Of a stretch of 64,000 bases of DNA, positions 24,281 through 34,659 are shown piece by piece. A program made the position numbers and the translations under genes. The stretch's first letter is position 1. Each line of letters begins with the position of its first letter. The stretch comes from Vigna angularis. Lineage: Eukaryota > Streptophyta > Magnoliopsida > Fabales > Fabaceae. A model generated the notes under the pieces. That model saw nothing but the letters and a program-made list of their open reading frames with translations. It had not been told where the DNA came from and ran no database searches. The stretch lies in contig NC_068973.1 in the NCBI RefSeq assembly GCF_016808095.1, positions 13,140,501 to 13,204,500 of the forward strand. The letters run 5' to 3'.

Positions 24281-25089
24281 ACAAGCATTCTGTCATTTCC
24301 TTAAAATTTTTGTCGAATCCATGGTGTTCGTATTGTGATACGATAGTGTGTTGAGTCTCTACAGAGATTGAGATTCGAGTGTCACCCTATCCTCGTGCGC
24401 GGGGACTAGAGAGGGTTGGATGTCTCGCCCAATGACTTCGGCTCGTGTGAGTATAGTGCTCGGTGGGTGCGTCTAACCGAAGTTTTTACTCATAATTCCT
24501 TGAGGAGTCGGGGAGATAGGTCTAAAGTTGCGATGGAAGACGACTCGAATCGTCCTGTTTTGCGAAACAGGTTTGGTACGACAAAATTCAAGGAAACAAC
24601 AGAAGCTTGTGTCAATGATTTGAGTTGTGAGTTTAATACTGTGATGTATTGTGATGTTGTGACTTTGATAGTCTGGGTGGTGATGATCTAAGTTATGAGT
24701 TGAATATTGTGTTGTATTGTAAGGTTGTGACTAGGATAATCTAAGTTATGATATTTTGATATTAAAATTATATGCTATGTTAGGTTCTTAGTTACTCACC
24801 CTTTCCTTTTGTGGTTGTGGTTCCACCTACGATGATCGTACTTGTACGGGAGTAGATGGCGTTGCAGATGAGGCAGAGATGGAGTAGCCCGATGAGAGTT
24901 ATGAGAATAACTATGGGAGATTTATCATGTTTTAAAGAAATTTTATGTCTTCGAATAACGAATTTGATATTTGTAAGGTTTTAACCTTATGTTGTAAGAC
25001 ACCTAGACTTTTGATGTTTAGTTCCGCGATGTTAATTTTGAAAAAAAAAACTGGTGTAAAATTTTGGATTTTTGGGGTGTTACAATCTG

Positions 25090-25539
25090 AGCCTATCCAC
25101 AAATCTAATTACATTTGAAAGATAGGTTAATATGAATATAACTAATTAATTTATATGAAAAAAATGTAACACTTACGTTTGTAACAAGGATTTCAAGTCA
25201 GGTTTCATCTTTCTATGCAGGGAATAAAATCATACAATTGTGCATTATCTTGGTATGATGACCATCAGTTGTCAATGGGTCTGTCATGAATCACAAATAG
25301 TGAGTTTATTAATTAAGTAAACCTTCATAAAATTTTACAATCAATAACACATACCCATCAATATATGGCATAAGATACATCTCTCTTTTTGACTCAGTCG
25401 TCCATATTTGAAAATATGTTTGCTTGAATTCAACTGTGTTTGCAAAAGGTTGAATGGTTTGAGGTTCAATAAACTCATACATGGATACTAGATCTTGGTC
25501 ACAATGATAGTGTCTGTGTACCTATAACAATAAAGTTAA

Positions 25540-25595
<56 letters not shown>

Positions 25596-26735
25596 TAATT
25601 CGAATATTTAATTGTGGAAGACAGTGAAGAATCTTACATGCATCATAGTTGTAGGATTGAAATATTTAACATCTTGTCTCTCCCAATTACCTTCAGTGCA
25701 TCCTTTAAAGTAATATACAACTTGTATAATTTTTTCATTAGCTTTGCTAGAGGATCATCCTATGCTTATGCTAGAGGATCATCCTTTTCTTTTACCATGT
25801 CATCATCTTCATGGATCACAGGTTATGGCCTACTTCCAAAGATGGGAGAACTGAAATAAAGACTTTAAAAGTTATGAATAATTTATTTCTAACTCTCACA
25901 TAAGAATACTAAGAATATCAATATAATACATGTGGTGTGCCAAAATATGACATTATCAATGCTTTAGGCCAAATTATAAATGTGCATAAGGCCTCTCCTA
26001 TGAATTGAATTTTTGTTAGCATAGACACTTGAGCATGGTGATCTCGAACTTCATCAATCGTCACACACGCGTAGTGGGGCTATAGAGGAGAACAATACAA
26101 AATGATCTTAACCAAAACTTTATAAAATTTATCCATAAACTCTGACGTACATGTTATAGCAAATTATGAAAAATAATTCGGATAATTCAAAATTTAATAC
26201 GATCGATTAAAAGTTTAATCATTTGTGTTAAATCTCAAACTTGAACTAAGTTTCACTTCGTGTTTAACTATCATTTCATACAAACAATCACACTAAATGA
26301 TAAAGACAAAATATAAACAATGTCACATACAAATCACAAGAGACAAAGTGCAATATAAACACAAAATCCAAACTAATCATTAAATTTTGCAAGCCCCGTG
26401 GTATATATCCAAATGAAAGTGCAACAACCAATTTATAAACAAAGTACAATATACATCAAAAACCAAAAATGAAACTAACCATAAGGGTAGCTTCAAAGCC
26501 AAAGTAGAGAGTCGTCGCCAGTGAGAGATAAAAGAGAGCTCGACGGTGCTTCAATGGTGTGTATGCACGAAACCAATCAGTTAAATGAAAGAAAATCATA
26601 TATAAAGTATTTAATCAATGGACATTTGTGTTAAGTGGAAGAAACATTACCTTTCGTGGTTACAGAAAGCTTTGTCAGAGACGTTCAAAATGCATCTAAG
26701 AAGGAGGGCACAAAAATAATGAAGGAAATGTTTTT
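25090..26735 (-). pseudogene. CACTA-associated relic with Ulp1/C48 peptidase-like exon
   Basis: On the minus strand at about 25525-25345, a frame reads VHRHYHCDQDLVSMYEFIEP, then FQIWTTESKREMYLMPYIDG. A GT-AG gap of about 75 bp follows, and then TH(stop)QLMVIIPR at about 25290-25240. REMYLMPY followed by HWQL is the arrangement around the catalytic histidine of Ulp1-type (C48) proteases carried by plant CACTA and Mutator-like elements. Here the HW tryptophan codon is a stop, and more stops follow. Further upstream on this strand (25700-25860) a broken frame shows LYKLYITLKDALKVIGRDK. The copy is dead. The identification rests on short motifs and hand splicing. Confidence 0.5.
25542..25590. 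repeat. (TA)n microsatellite
   Basis: An uninterrupted run of about 24 TA units lies inside the CACTA-like relic. Confidence 0.97.
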
Positions 26736-26739
26736 TCCG

Positions 26740-27118
26740 CTCTTCTTTTAGACAAAATGCCATATGACATCGAAACCTCCCGAGATTGACATCATATATC
26801 CATTAGACCTCGGATGCCCTACAAGAGACATCGAATGCCCTACAAGACCGACGTCTAATGAGTCTCTTAAGCTTCTTTAAAGCTAAATTTTTAATTATTT
26901 TGAACATCAATAGACGTCAAACCTCTGACATACCGATGTCTAATTGGTGCAAAAATGCAGTTAAACATCTTTTTGGTCCAGGTTTTTAATGACTCACCAC
27001 AGTTAGACAGTGGTTTTTTGACTGATCGATGTTTAACAAGTTCCAAACGTCAAGTATATTAATCATCGACATCTAGTAATTTTATTTACGACTTTGTTAA
27101 GGTAATTTTTGGCCTTAC
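26740..27118. repeat. GACGTC/GACATC-rich block, probable second CACTA subterminal region
   Basis: Motifs such as GACATCGA, CCGACGTCTAA and AGACGTCAA recur in both orientations over about 330 bp, resembling the block at 18057-18370. The copia element inserted at its right side. No clear CACTA terminus is visible either before 27119 or after 35154, so the assignment is tentative. Confidence 0.45.
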
Positions 27119-27598
27119 TGTTAAATTATATTAATTTAAGAATTGGTTCATGTAATTTAAAGTATAACTTTGATGTATAGATTCTAATGTGATGATTATT
27201 ATAATATAAGGTATTAAAGTTATAAGGATTATTTTAGAGTTATTAAAATTAATCTCTCTCTTCTCACTTTAATAAAGGGCATTTTGGTATTTTATCAAAG
27301 TTGGTTAAATATCATAAAAGAGGAAAAATGTTTTTCTTCTGACACGTTAAGTTTCTGAAAGAGAGAAAGAAAAGGTTACGTTCTATGAAAAGAAAAGAAA
27401 CTGTTACTTTGACAAAGAGAAACATTCTTAACAAGAAAGCATAAAAGAGAAGTAAGAGAAGGGAGAATATTGACAGGAAAGAACTATATAATGGATCCAC
27501 GTAAGTTCTCTTCTACTATGTGTGTGAGAATAGTGAGAAACATGAAATTCAAGATCTTGTATGTTTTCATTTAATTGAAATCATAAAATTTGCTTACA
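27119..27598 (+). repeat. 5' LTR of copia 1
   Basis: Starts TGTTAAATTATATT and ends TTTGCTTACA, two bases before the PBS. It matches 34660-35154 along its length, with an approximately 15-bp gap near the 3' part. Confidence 0.93.
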
Positions 27599-27600
27599 AA

Positions 27601-27612
27601 TGGTATCAGAGC
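27601..27612 (+). other. Primer-binding site (initiator tRNA-Met)
   Basis: TGGTATCAGAGC is the exact complement of the 3' end of plant initiator methionine tRNA. It lies two bases after the 5' LTR, as in most Ty1/copia elements. Confidence 0.95.
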
Positions 27613-28569
27613 CAGGTTCTAGATTTTATGATTCTCCATGAATGATAATTTTCTCAATTTTTAGAAACCCTAATTTTTGTATTATAAAATTTATGGATTT
27701 TAAATTTTTCAGATGTTTAATTTTACTATTTATGATATTAATTATTTTTTATTGGCGTGAAAGAAAATTAAATTCACTGTAATGTGAATTTCATCCAGGC
27801 CGTAGGGTTTTATGTTATTAATTTCTTTTTATTGATGAAAGAAAATTCAATTCACTGTAACGTGAATTTCATCCCGGAAGCCGCAAGTTTTACTTTTTTG
27901 GTTTTTGCATTAAAGCAACTTTAATGTTGCACGACTATAATGTGAATTTGATCCAGTCGCAGGATTTTAATTTTGGCATAAAGCAACTTTATTGTTGCGG
28001 CACATGTTCTAACAGTAAAGAAATTTTACTGTTGCGGCTTATATTAAATTCTAAACATTGTTGTGCATTGAATGAAAATCAAATGTGAATTAAAAGTTTG
28101 AAGGTTACAAATGCTTTTAATTAGAAAAGTGCATATACTGACATGCATGACATAATGTTTTGTTATATGAATATATAATAATTAGTTTTCGGATTAATTG
28201 AAAGTCATTGTTATAAGGATGTTATGGATTACCCAGAGGTGAACCATTGTTTATAATTGATGGCATTAAAGTGAGACATTTCATATACTTAGTAAATATG
28301 TTTGTATATCCAAAGATAGCATACATATAGACTTAAGTATAATTGATTGTTTATTAAAGTATATTCATTTTAGTTTCTTAATTGTATGGAATTTGTCAGT
28401 TTAAGAATCACCCAAAGGGGAACTTAAATGAATGCTTATATGATTACCTATCAATTTAAGTGTCATCCAAAGGTGAACTTAAATGCATGACTAATGTAAT
28501 TATTATGTTTGAATCCATTAATTTTATGAAAGCATTAATGTATGAGCTTGTATATTATTTTCAGTTTCC

Positions 28570-29505
28570 ATGAGTTTATCAGGTTTGAGCAACAATGTGG
28601 TTAAGTTTAATGGGCTCAATTATGCTGATTGGACAGAACAAATTCAATTCCAACTGGGCGTGTTAGACTTGGATATGGCAATTATGATAGATGAAATGCC
28701 TGCAGCCATTACAAAAACCAGTACAAGTGATGATAAGTCTCTTTATGAGGCTTGACATAGGTCTAACAAGTTGTCACTAAACTTGATGCGCATGTCTATG
28801 GTAGAGAATGTAAAGCCTTCTATGCCTAAAACGAAAAACACAAAGGAATTAATGAAAATGATCAAGGAGTACTCACAATCAGACATAACTGACAAGTCTA
28901 TTGTAGGAACTCTTATGAGTGAGCTGACTACCAAAAAGTTTGATTGGTCACAACCCATACATTACCATGTAACTAGAATGGCTAATATAGCAACAAGATT
29001 GAAGTCAATGGGAATGAAGGTGAATGAGTCTTTTCTAGTACAGTTCATCATGAACTCTCTTTCTCCTGAATTTGGCCAGTTCTAAGTGAACTATAACACT
29101 CTTAAGGATAAATGGAAATTTCAAGAAATCAAAGCCATGTTGGTATAAGAGGGAGTGAGATTGAAGAAAATGAAAGATCATTCTATCCATCTCACAACTC
29201 ATGAAGGTGCTAGCTTCAGTAAAGCCAAACCAGGAAAGAAGAACAAGAAGGACAAAACCCCAATGAAAGTGAATAAAGGCAGTATCCAGAAGGACCAGAA
29301 ATGTTTCTTTTGCAAGAAAGTGGGTCACTTCAAGAAAGATTGTCCGAAAAGAAAATCTTGGTTCGAAAAGAAAGGTACTTTTTATGTTTCTATAAGTTTT
29401 GAAGCAAATATAATTGAAGTGCCTAATAATACCTGGTGGTTGGATTCTGGAGCTACCACTCATGTTTCTAATATTATGCAGGATTCCTTTCAATCCAGCC
29501 CATAA
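28570..29505 (+). pseudogene. copia 1 gag and protease, broken
   Basis: The gag frame opens at 28570 with FNGLNYADWTEQIQFQL, a typical copia capsid start. A stop at 28753 is followed by resumption in another frame (TRMANIATRLKSMG to SLSPEFGQF) and more stops at about 29085 and 29145. The nucleocapsid zinc knuckle CFFCKKVGHFKKDC (CX2CX4HX4C) lies at about 29302-29343. The protease active-site block WWLDSGATTHVSN starts at about 29434. At least three stops or frame changes make it non-functional. Confidence 0.88.
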
Positions 29506-29576
29506 AAGGAACTGGAAAGTATTTATATATGGGGAACAGAATGAAGGCACAGATAGAAGGAGTTGGGACTTAGAGA

Positions 29577-29759
29577 TTGATTCTAGACTCTGGCTATTGT
29601 CTGAATCTTGAAAAGTGTCTCTATGTTCCTGGTTGTGCTAGGAATTTAATTTCTGTTGCAAAATTGGATTATTTAGGTTTTAACTATAAGATTGAAAATG
29701 ATATTTTTCATTTGTATAAACTTTCGTACTATTATGGTTTTGGTACATTATTGGATGGA
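29577..29759 (+). pseudogene. copia 1 protease/pre-integrase segment before the insertion
   Basis: The frame reads CLYVPGCARNLISVAKLDYL, then IFHLYKLS, and ends TLLDG exactly where element B inserted. Reading resumes after the second TSD copy at 31390 with LYRLNLDVNF. Removing element B and one ATGGA restores the expected LLDGLYRLN, which confirms the insertion point. Confidence 0.85.
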
Positions 29760-30674
29760 TGTTAGCCAAAAACTTGTTGGGCTCGATTTCGGCAAGTGTA
29801 ACGAATCGTTCAAGTAATAAACCGATAAGACCAGGTATCGTTTTCCCATGAGACTCGTAATACTAGAGAATTGTGCGATTAACAACTCATATATACTCAA
29901 GAACATAACATCAATTTACAAACAAGTGCAGAAATATAAATTGACAAGTAATTACAAGGTTGGACTTTGGTATTGAAGGCACTTGGAAATGGAAAAGACT
30001 AGAAATGGCATGAAATGACATTGTTAAGGTTAGTTTTCACCAATGCACTCTTGTGTATAACCAATTTCATCTCCTCTCTATCAATTTACTAAAGTCAATC
30101 CACTAAAACACTCTAGCCCTAATCCCTTAGGTGAAAGAGCCTAGGTTTTCCTTATCAAACTCCAATCCCTTGGACAATCTAACAAGCAAAACCCGCATTA
30201 AGAACTAGGATCTAAGACAACATGTGAATCATCTTCCATCCCTAGAATCAATGAACCACAAGGACTCCTATTTCAGTTCAAGGTTTCATCTTACGTCCCC
30301 ATAATCCATGAAACCCCAAAATCAAGTCATGAACGTCCCCATTACATGCAAGCTTTAAGATCGGAAACAAGAATACTAGCAATTGATAGAAAAGGCATAT
30401 ATATAATCAAATCATTCAACAATTACACAAGAATTCAAAGGCTACAACTAATCCCTAACAAGATGGATTTGGCTCTCCATTTCCATGGAGAGCCTTTAAG
30501 CTTACAAAATGGCCATGGAAGAAGATGAAGAACCCAAGTGGAAGAAGGGAGTGTTCCCACGAACCCTAGCAGCCCTCCAAGCTCTCCTCTAAGTGAATCG
30601 CGCCTCCAAAGAACCAAAGACCCAAACCCCTTCGCGTTTCTGGGTTAAATAAGCTCAATCTGCCACATCAGTAA

Positions 30675-30790
30675 AATTCGCGCCCGGCGCCCTCTCAGTC
30701 GCGCCCGAGCGCGAGACTCTCGGACAAAGTCGCGCCCGGCGCCCTCTCTATCGCGCCCGGCGCCCCTCTGTCGCGCCCGGGCGCGGACCA
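30675..30790. repeat. Five GCGCCCGGGCGC-type palindromes
   Basis: Five close variants of CGCGCCCGGCGCC/CGCGCCCGGGCGCG lie within about 115 bp, extremely GC- and CpG-rich against the AT-rich background. In the element's own orientation they lie nearest the probable promoter region. Confidence 0.93.
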
Positions 30791-30819
30791 TCTAGATATG
30801 GGCTAGCGTCCACTGATCT

Positions 30820-31155
30820 CTTCATTGGACGAGCGTCCTCTGCCTGGCTGGACGACCGTCCTCTTCTGCCTGGCTGGACGAACGTCCACTTCTGCTAGCT
30901 GGACGAGCGTCCACTTCTGCTAGCTGGGCGAGCGTCCTCTCTTGCGCGCACACTGGACGATCGTCCACTTCTCGCTGGCCGAGCGTCCTCTTTAAAACGC
31001 CCTGGACGAGCGTCCTCTTCTGCTTCCAGGACGAGCGTCCTCTTCTGACAGCGGGACGAACGTCCACTTCTGCTAGCTGGACGAACGTCAACTTCTGCTC
31101 GCTGAACGAGCGTTCTCTTGCTGGCGACGAGCGTCCTTTCGCTAGCGACGAGCGT
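30820..31155. repeat. About fourteen GGACGNNCGTCC palindromes
   Basis: Variants of GGACGAGCGTCC, GGACGAACGTCC, GGACGATCGTCC and GGACGACCGTCC recur at about 25-bp steps, separated by short linkers such as TCTTCTGC and TAGCTGG. The arms GGACG and CGTCC are conserved while the central two bases vary. This is a palindrome family in a quasi-tandem array, not a simple satellite. Confidence 0.93.
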
Positions 31156-31389
31156 TTCTGCATATGCTCTCTTTGGTTCATCTCTATAATTTGTTGGAGA
31201 CTCTTCCAAGCTCATTTTTAGCTACAAAATAAGGGATTATTGATGAAAGTTGATCAAAGTAGCCAAAAACACAATTATTTAGAAAACAAGACAAAAGAAG
31301 AGGATTTAACAAGTTATAAGTTAGAAAGGAGTTGATTTTGCTACTAAAATGATGCTTAAATAATGGTAAAATTTAGCATTATCAATGGA

Positions 31390-32490
31390 TTATATCGTTT
31401 AAATCTTGATGTTAATTTTTCTGAATCCCTGTTTAATGATGAACATGTTGTTGATAGAAAATGTAGTGCAGGAAATGAATGTTCTGCTTTCTTATGGCAT
31501 AAAAGATTATGTCACATATCCAAAGAAAGGATGTTGAGGTTAGTGAAAAATAAAATTTTACCTCAATTGGATTTTGATGATTAGGATGTATGTTTTGATT
31601 GTATTAAGGGTAAACAAACAAAACACATATCAAAATATCCCGCCACAAGAAACAACCAACTTTTTGAGTTAATACACATTGATATTTGTGGTCCTTTTGA
31701 CATTAAATCTTGGAGTGGTGAAAAATATTATATCTCCTTTATTGATGACTTCTCACGTTATTGTTATATATATTTATTACATGAAAAATCTCAATCAGTG
31801 AACGTTCTTAAGGTGTTCATAAATGAGGTGAAAAGACAATTAGATAGAAAAGTAAAAGTGGTGAGATCTGATAGAGGTGGTGAATATTATGGTAAAACTG
31901 ATGAGAGTAGACAATGTCCAGGTCCATTTGTAAAGTTTCTTGAAAGTCGGGGTATATGTGCACAGTACACAATGCCTGGTACACCACAACAAAATGGTGT
32001 AGCATAAAGGCGGAATCGTACTCTTATGGATATGGTTAGGAGTATGTTGAGTCATAGTAGTATTCCTTTATCTTTGTGGATATATTCATTAAAGATTGTT
32101 GTATATATGCTTAAAAGGGTTCCTAGAAAAGCAGTTTCTAAAACTCCTTATGAATTGTGGACTGGAAGGAAACCCAGTTTAAGACATCTTCATGTTTGGG
32201 GTTGTCTGGCAGAGGTAAGGTTATACAATCCACATGAAAAGAAGAACCATTAGTGGTCACTTCATCGGTTATCCTGAAAAATCAAAGGGATACATATTTT
32301 ATTGCCCTAACCACAGTACAAGAATAGTTGAGTCTGGAAATTCTCGGTTCATTGAAAATGGAAAATTTAGTGGGAGTGAGGAATCACAAATAGTGGACAT
32401 TCAAGATCATACTAATAGTGTTTCTACACGTAATGTCTCTTCTAAAGTTGTTATCCCTCTAGTTGTATCACAGTCTCACAACAAGTAGAG
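31390..32490 (+). pseudogene. copia 1 integrase, broken
   Basis: Pre-integrase zinc region with LWHKRLCHISKERM at about 31495, then the integrase core. Blocks seen are ELIHIDICGPFD, ISFIDDFSRYCYIY, VVRSDRGGEYYG and TPQQNGVA (catalytic D, D, E region), then [17 protein letters not shown] and [16 protein letters not shown] stop follows DFDD at about 31583 and another follows QNGVA at about 32007. The frame shifts near 32240. Confidence 0.9.
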
Positions 32491-32749
32491 ACAACAAGTT
32501 AATGATCCAATCCCACAAAAAGGACATATAAATGTTGAGCCAATTGACAATGAGAAAGTCACAAATGAGCAAGTAATAAATGAGCAATTGATAGAGGAAC
32601 CACAAGAAGCAGCATTAAGAAGGTCTGTAAGGCAGAAAAGACCTACTATTTTGAATGATTATGTGGTTTACTCTGTTGAACATGAATGTGACTTAAGCAT
32701 TGATGAGGATCCAGTCTCTTTCAGACAAGCCATGGAAAGTAATAAATAA

Positions 32750-34289
32750 TAGAATTGGTTGAATGCTATGAAAGAAGAATTGAAATCAATGGATGACAAT
32801 AAAGTATGGGATCTAGTTGAATTGCCTAAGGGTTCAAAAAGAGTAGTTTGTAAATGGGTCTTTAAGACTAAACATGGCTCAAAAGGCAATATTGAAAGGT
32901 ATAAAGCTAGATTAGTCGCCAAAGGTTTCACTCAAAAGGATGGCATTGACTACAAAGAGACCTTCTTTCCTATTTCTAAGAAGGACTCTTTGAGAATTGT
33001 TTTGGCTTTGGTGGCTCATTATGATTTAGAGCTTCACCAAATGGATGTAAAGACCGCTTTTCTGAATGGTGACTTAGAAGAGGAAGTTTCTATGGACCAA
33101 CCGGAAGGTTTCACAATAACAGGAAAAGAAAATTTGGTGTGTAAATTGAAGAAATCAATATATGGACTAAAGCAAGCTTCCCGACAATGGTATCTAAAAT
33201 TTAATGATACCATAACTTCATATGGATTTGTAGAGAACACCATTGACCGGTGTGTGTATATATAAAGATCAGTGGGAGTAAGTTTGTTATATTGGTTCTA
33301 TATGTTGACGACATTCTTCTTGCTACTAATGATATTGGTATGTTACATGATGTAAAGAAGTTTCTCTCTAGCAACTTTGAAATGAAAGATATGAATGAGG
33401 CATCTTATGTGATAGGAATAGAAATATTCCGTGATAGGTCACAAGGATTGTTAAGTTTGTCTCAAAAAGGCTATATTAATAAAGTGTTAGAGAGATTCAT
33501 AATGGAAAAATGCTCTCCTAGAGTAGTTCCAATTCAAAAAGGGGACAAGTTTAGTCAAATACAATGTCCCAAGAATGATTTGGAACGAAAGGCCATGGAG
33601 TCCATTCCTTATGCGTCAGTGGTTGGGAGTTTGATGTATGCTCAAACTTGTACTCGGCCATATATCAGTTTTGCTGTTGGAATGTTAGGCCGATATCAAA
33701 GTAATCCCGGAATGGATCACTGGAAAGCTGCAAAGAAAGTTCTCATGTTCTTATAAGGTACCAAAGAATACATGCTCACCTATAGAAGGTCAGATCATCT
33801 TGAGGTGATTCGCTACTCGACTTCAGACTATGCTCGATGTGTCGATTCAAGGAAGCCCACATTTGGGTATGTTTATCTATTAGTTGGAGGAGCAATTTCT
33901 TGGAAAAGTGTAAAACAATCAATCATTGCTACTTTCACCATGAGGTTGAATTCGTAGCATGCTTTGAGGCCACGGTTCATGTTTTGTGGTTATGTAACTT
34001 TGTATTGAGGCTTGACATTATTGATAGTATTGCTAGGCCGATAAGGATTTATTGTGATAATTCTGCAGCCGTCTTCTTCTCTAAAAATGACAAGTACTCA
34101 AAGGGTGCTAAACACATGGATTTGAAGTACTTGTCAGTCAAAGAAGAAGTGCAGAAACATAGAGTGTTGATTGAGCATATTGGTATTGATTTGATGATAG
34201 CAGATCTGTTAACTAAAGGACTACCGCCCAAAACTTTTATTGGCCATGTTGAAAATATGGCCATTATGGATAAGTCAATATTAACATGA
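32750..34289 (+). pseudogene. copia 1 reverse transcriptase and RNase H, broken
   Basis: RT starts with NAMKEELKSMDDNKVWDLV and runs through CKWVFKTKHG, ARLVAKGFTQKDGIDY and QMDVKTAFLNGDLEEE. The catalytic YVDD is at 33301-33312. RNase H shows RIYCDNSAAVFFSKND, then GAKHMDLKYL and ADLLTKGLPPKTF, ending at 34289. Frame shifts at about 33265 and 33950 and stops at about 33755 and 33957 inactivate it, but each domain is nearly complete, so the element was probably active once in recent plant history. Confidence 0.92.
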
Positions 34290-34645
34290 TGATGTTGTCT
34301 ATCTATATGGATATGTATAGTTATATGATTGTATTGTCATGACACTTGTGAATTCAATTAAAGTCATGTTTCTCTTTATTCTATTGTTATCCACATTAAG
34401 TTATATACATGTATTATTGATTGTGGTAACATGTTATATCTCTTTTAAAGACAAGAAAATTATAAGACTGATTAAAGTTATGTTGAGTTGGTTTGATTAT
34501 GTGATACATGGAAGGAATCTTGTCGTTCATGACTTTTGTCCGTCATGATCCAATCATTTCAATTCATATAAGGATGATGACTTGATAATTCTAATGAATG
34601 GTGTGCACTTAAAGTTTAGTTTTAGATCTTCAAGTCATCACATGA

Positions 34646-34659
34646 ACCAAGTGGGAGAA
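34646..34659 (+). other. Polypurine tract of copia 1
   Basis: CCAAGTGGGAGAA lies directly before the 3' LTR start TGTTAAATT, the position and composition of the plus-strand primer in copia elements. Confidence 0.8.

Larger units (their letters stand above)
19599..25084. mobile_element. Chromovirus-type (Tekay/Del-like) solo LTR carrying two nested insertions
   Basis: The element starts TGTAAGACCC and ends GGGGTGTTACA. It is flanked by a perfect 5-bp target duplication, ATCTG, at 19594-19598 and 25085-25089. Removing the two nested insertions (20235-21374 and 23119-24285, each with one TSD copy) leaves about 3.2 kb with no gag, pol, primer-binding site or polypurine tract. This fits a single long LTR left by recombination. 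Long LTRs with TGTAACACC/GGTGTTACA ends are typical of Tekay/Del chromoviruses. That lineage is inferred from ends and size only. Inside are diverged direct repeats of about 187 bp and 35 bp, so the LTR has grown by internal duplication. The open frame at 24416-24691 lies inside this LTR and is not a gene. Confidence 0.8.
29760..31384 (-). mobile_element. LTR-like element B with a large palindrome array
   Basis: In plus orientation the sequence runs from TGTTAGCC to GCATTATCA. The flanks are the perfect duplication ATGGA at 29755-29759 and 31385-31389. Its reverse complement (TGATAATGCTAA at the start) matches element A over both outer parts. It is 1625 bp against 1162 bp for A, and most of the difference is a palindrome array at 30680-31150. 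It has no coding capacity, PBS or PPT, so it is probably a solo LTR. The open frames on the minus strand at 30822-31215 are translations of the array. Confidence 0.87.

Noticed and set aside
24416..24691. 91-codon frame with an ordinary-looking protein sequence
   Set aside because: It lies within the solo LTR and has no domain similarity.
20441..31155. Palindrome clusters as CRISPR-like arrays
   Set aside because: The spacing is irregular, spacers are short and repetitive, and the host is a plant nuclear genome. The clusters sit within LTRs.
30822..31215. Minus-strand open frames of 119 and 106 codons with Arg/Ser/Glu/Pro-rich repeats
   Set aside because: They are translations of the GGACGNNCGTCC palindrome array of element B, in two frames at once, with no domain.
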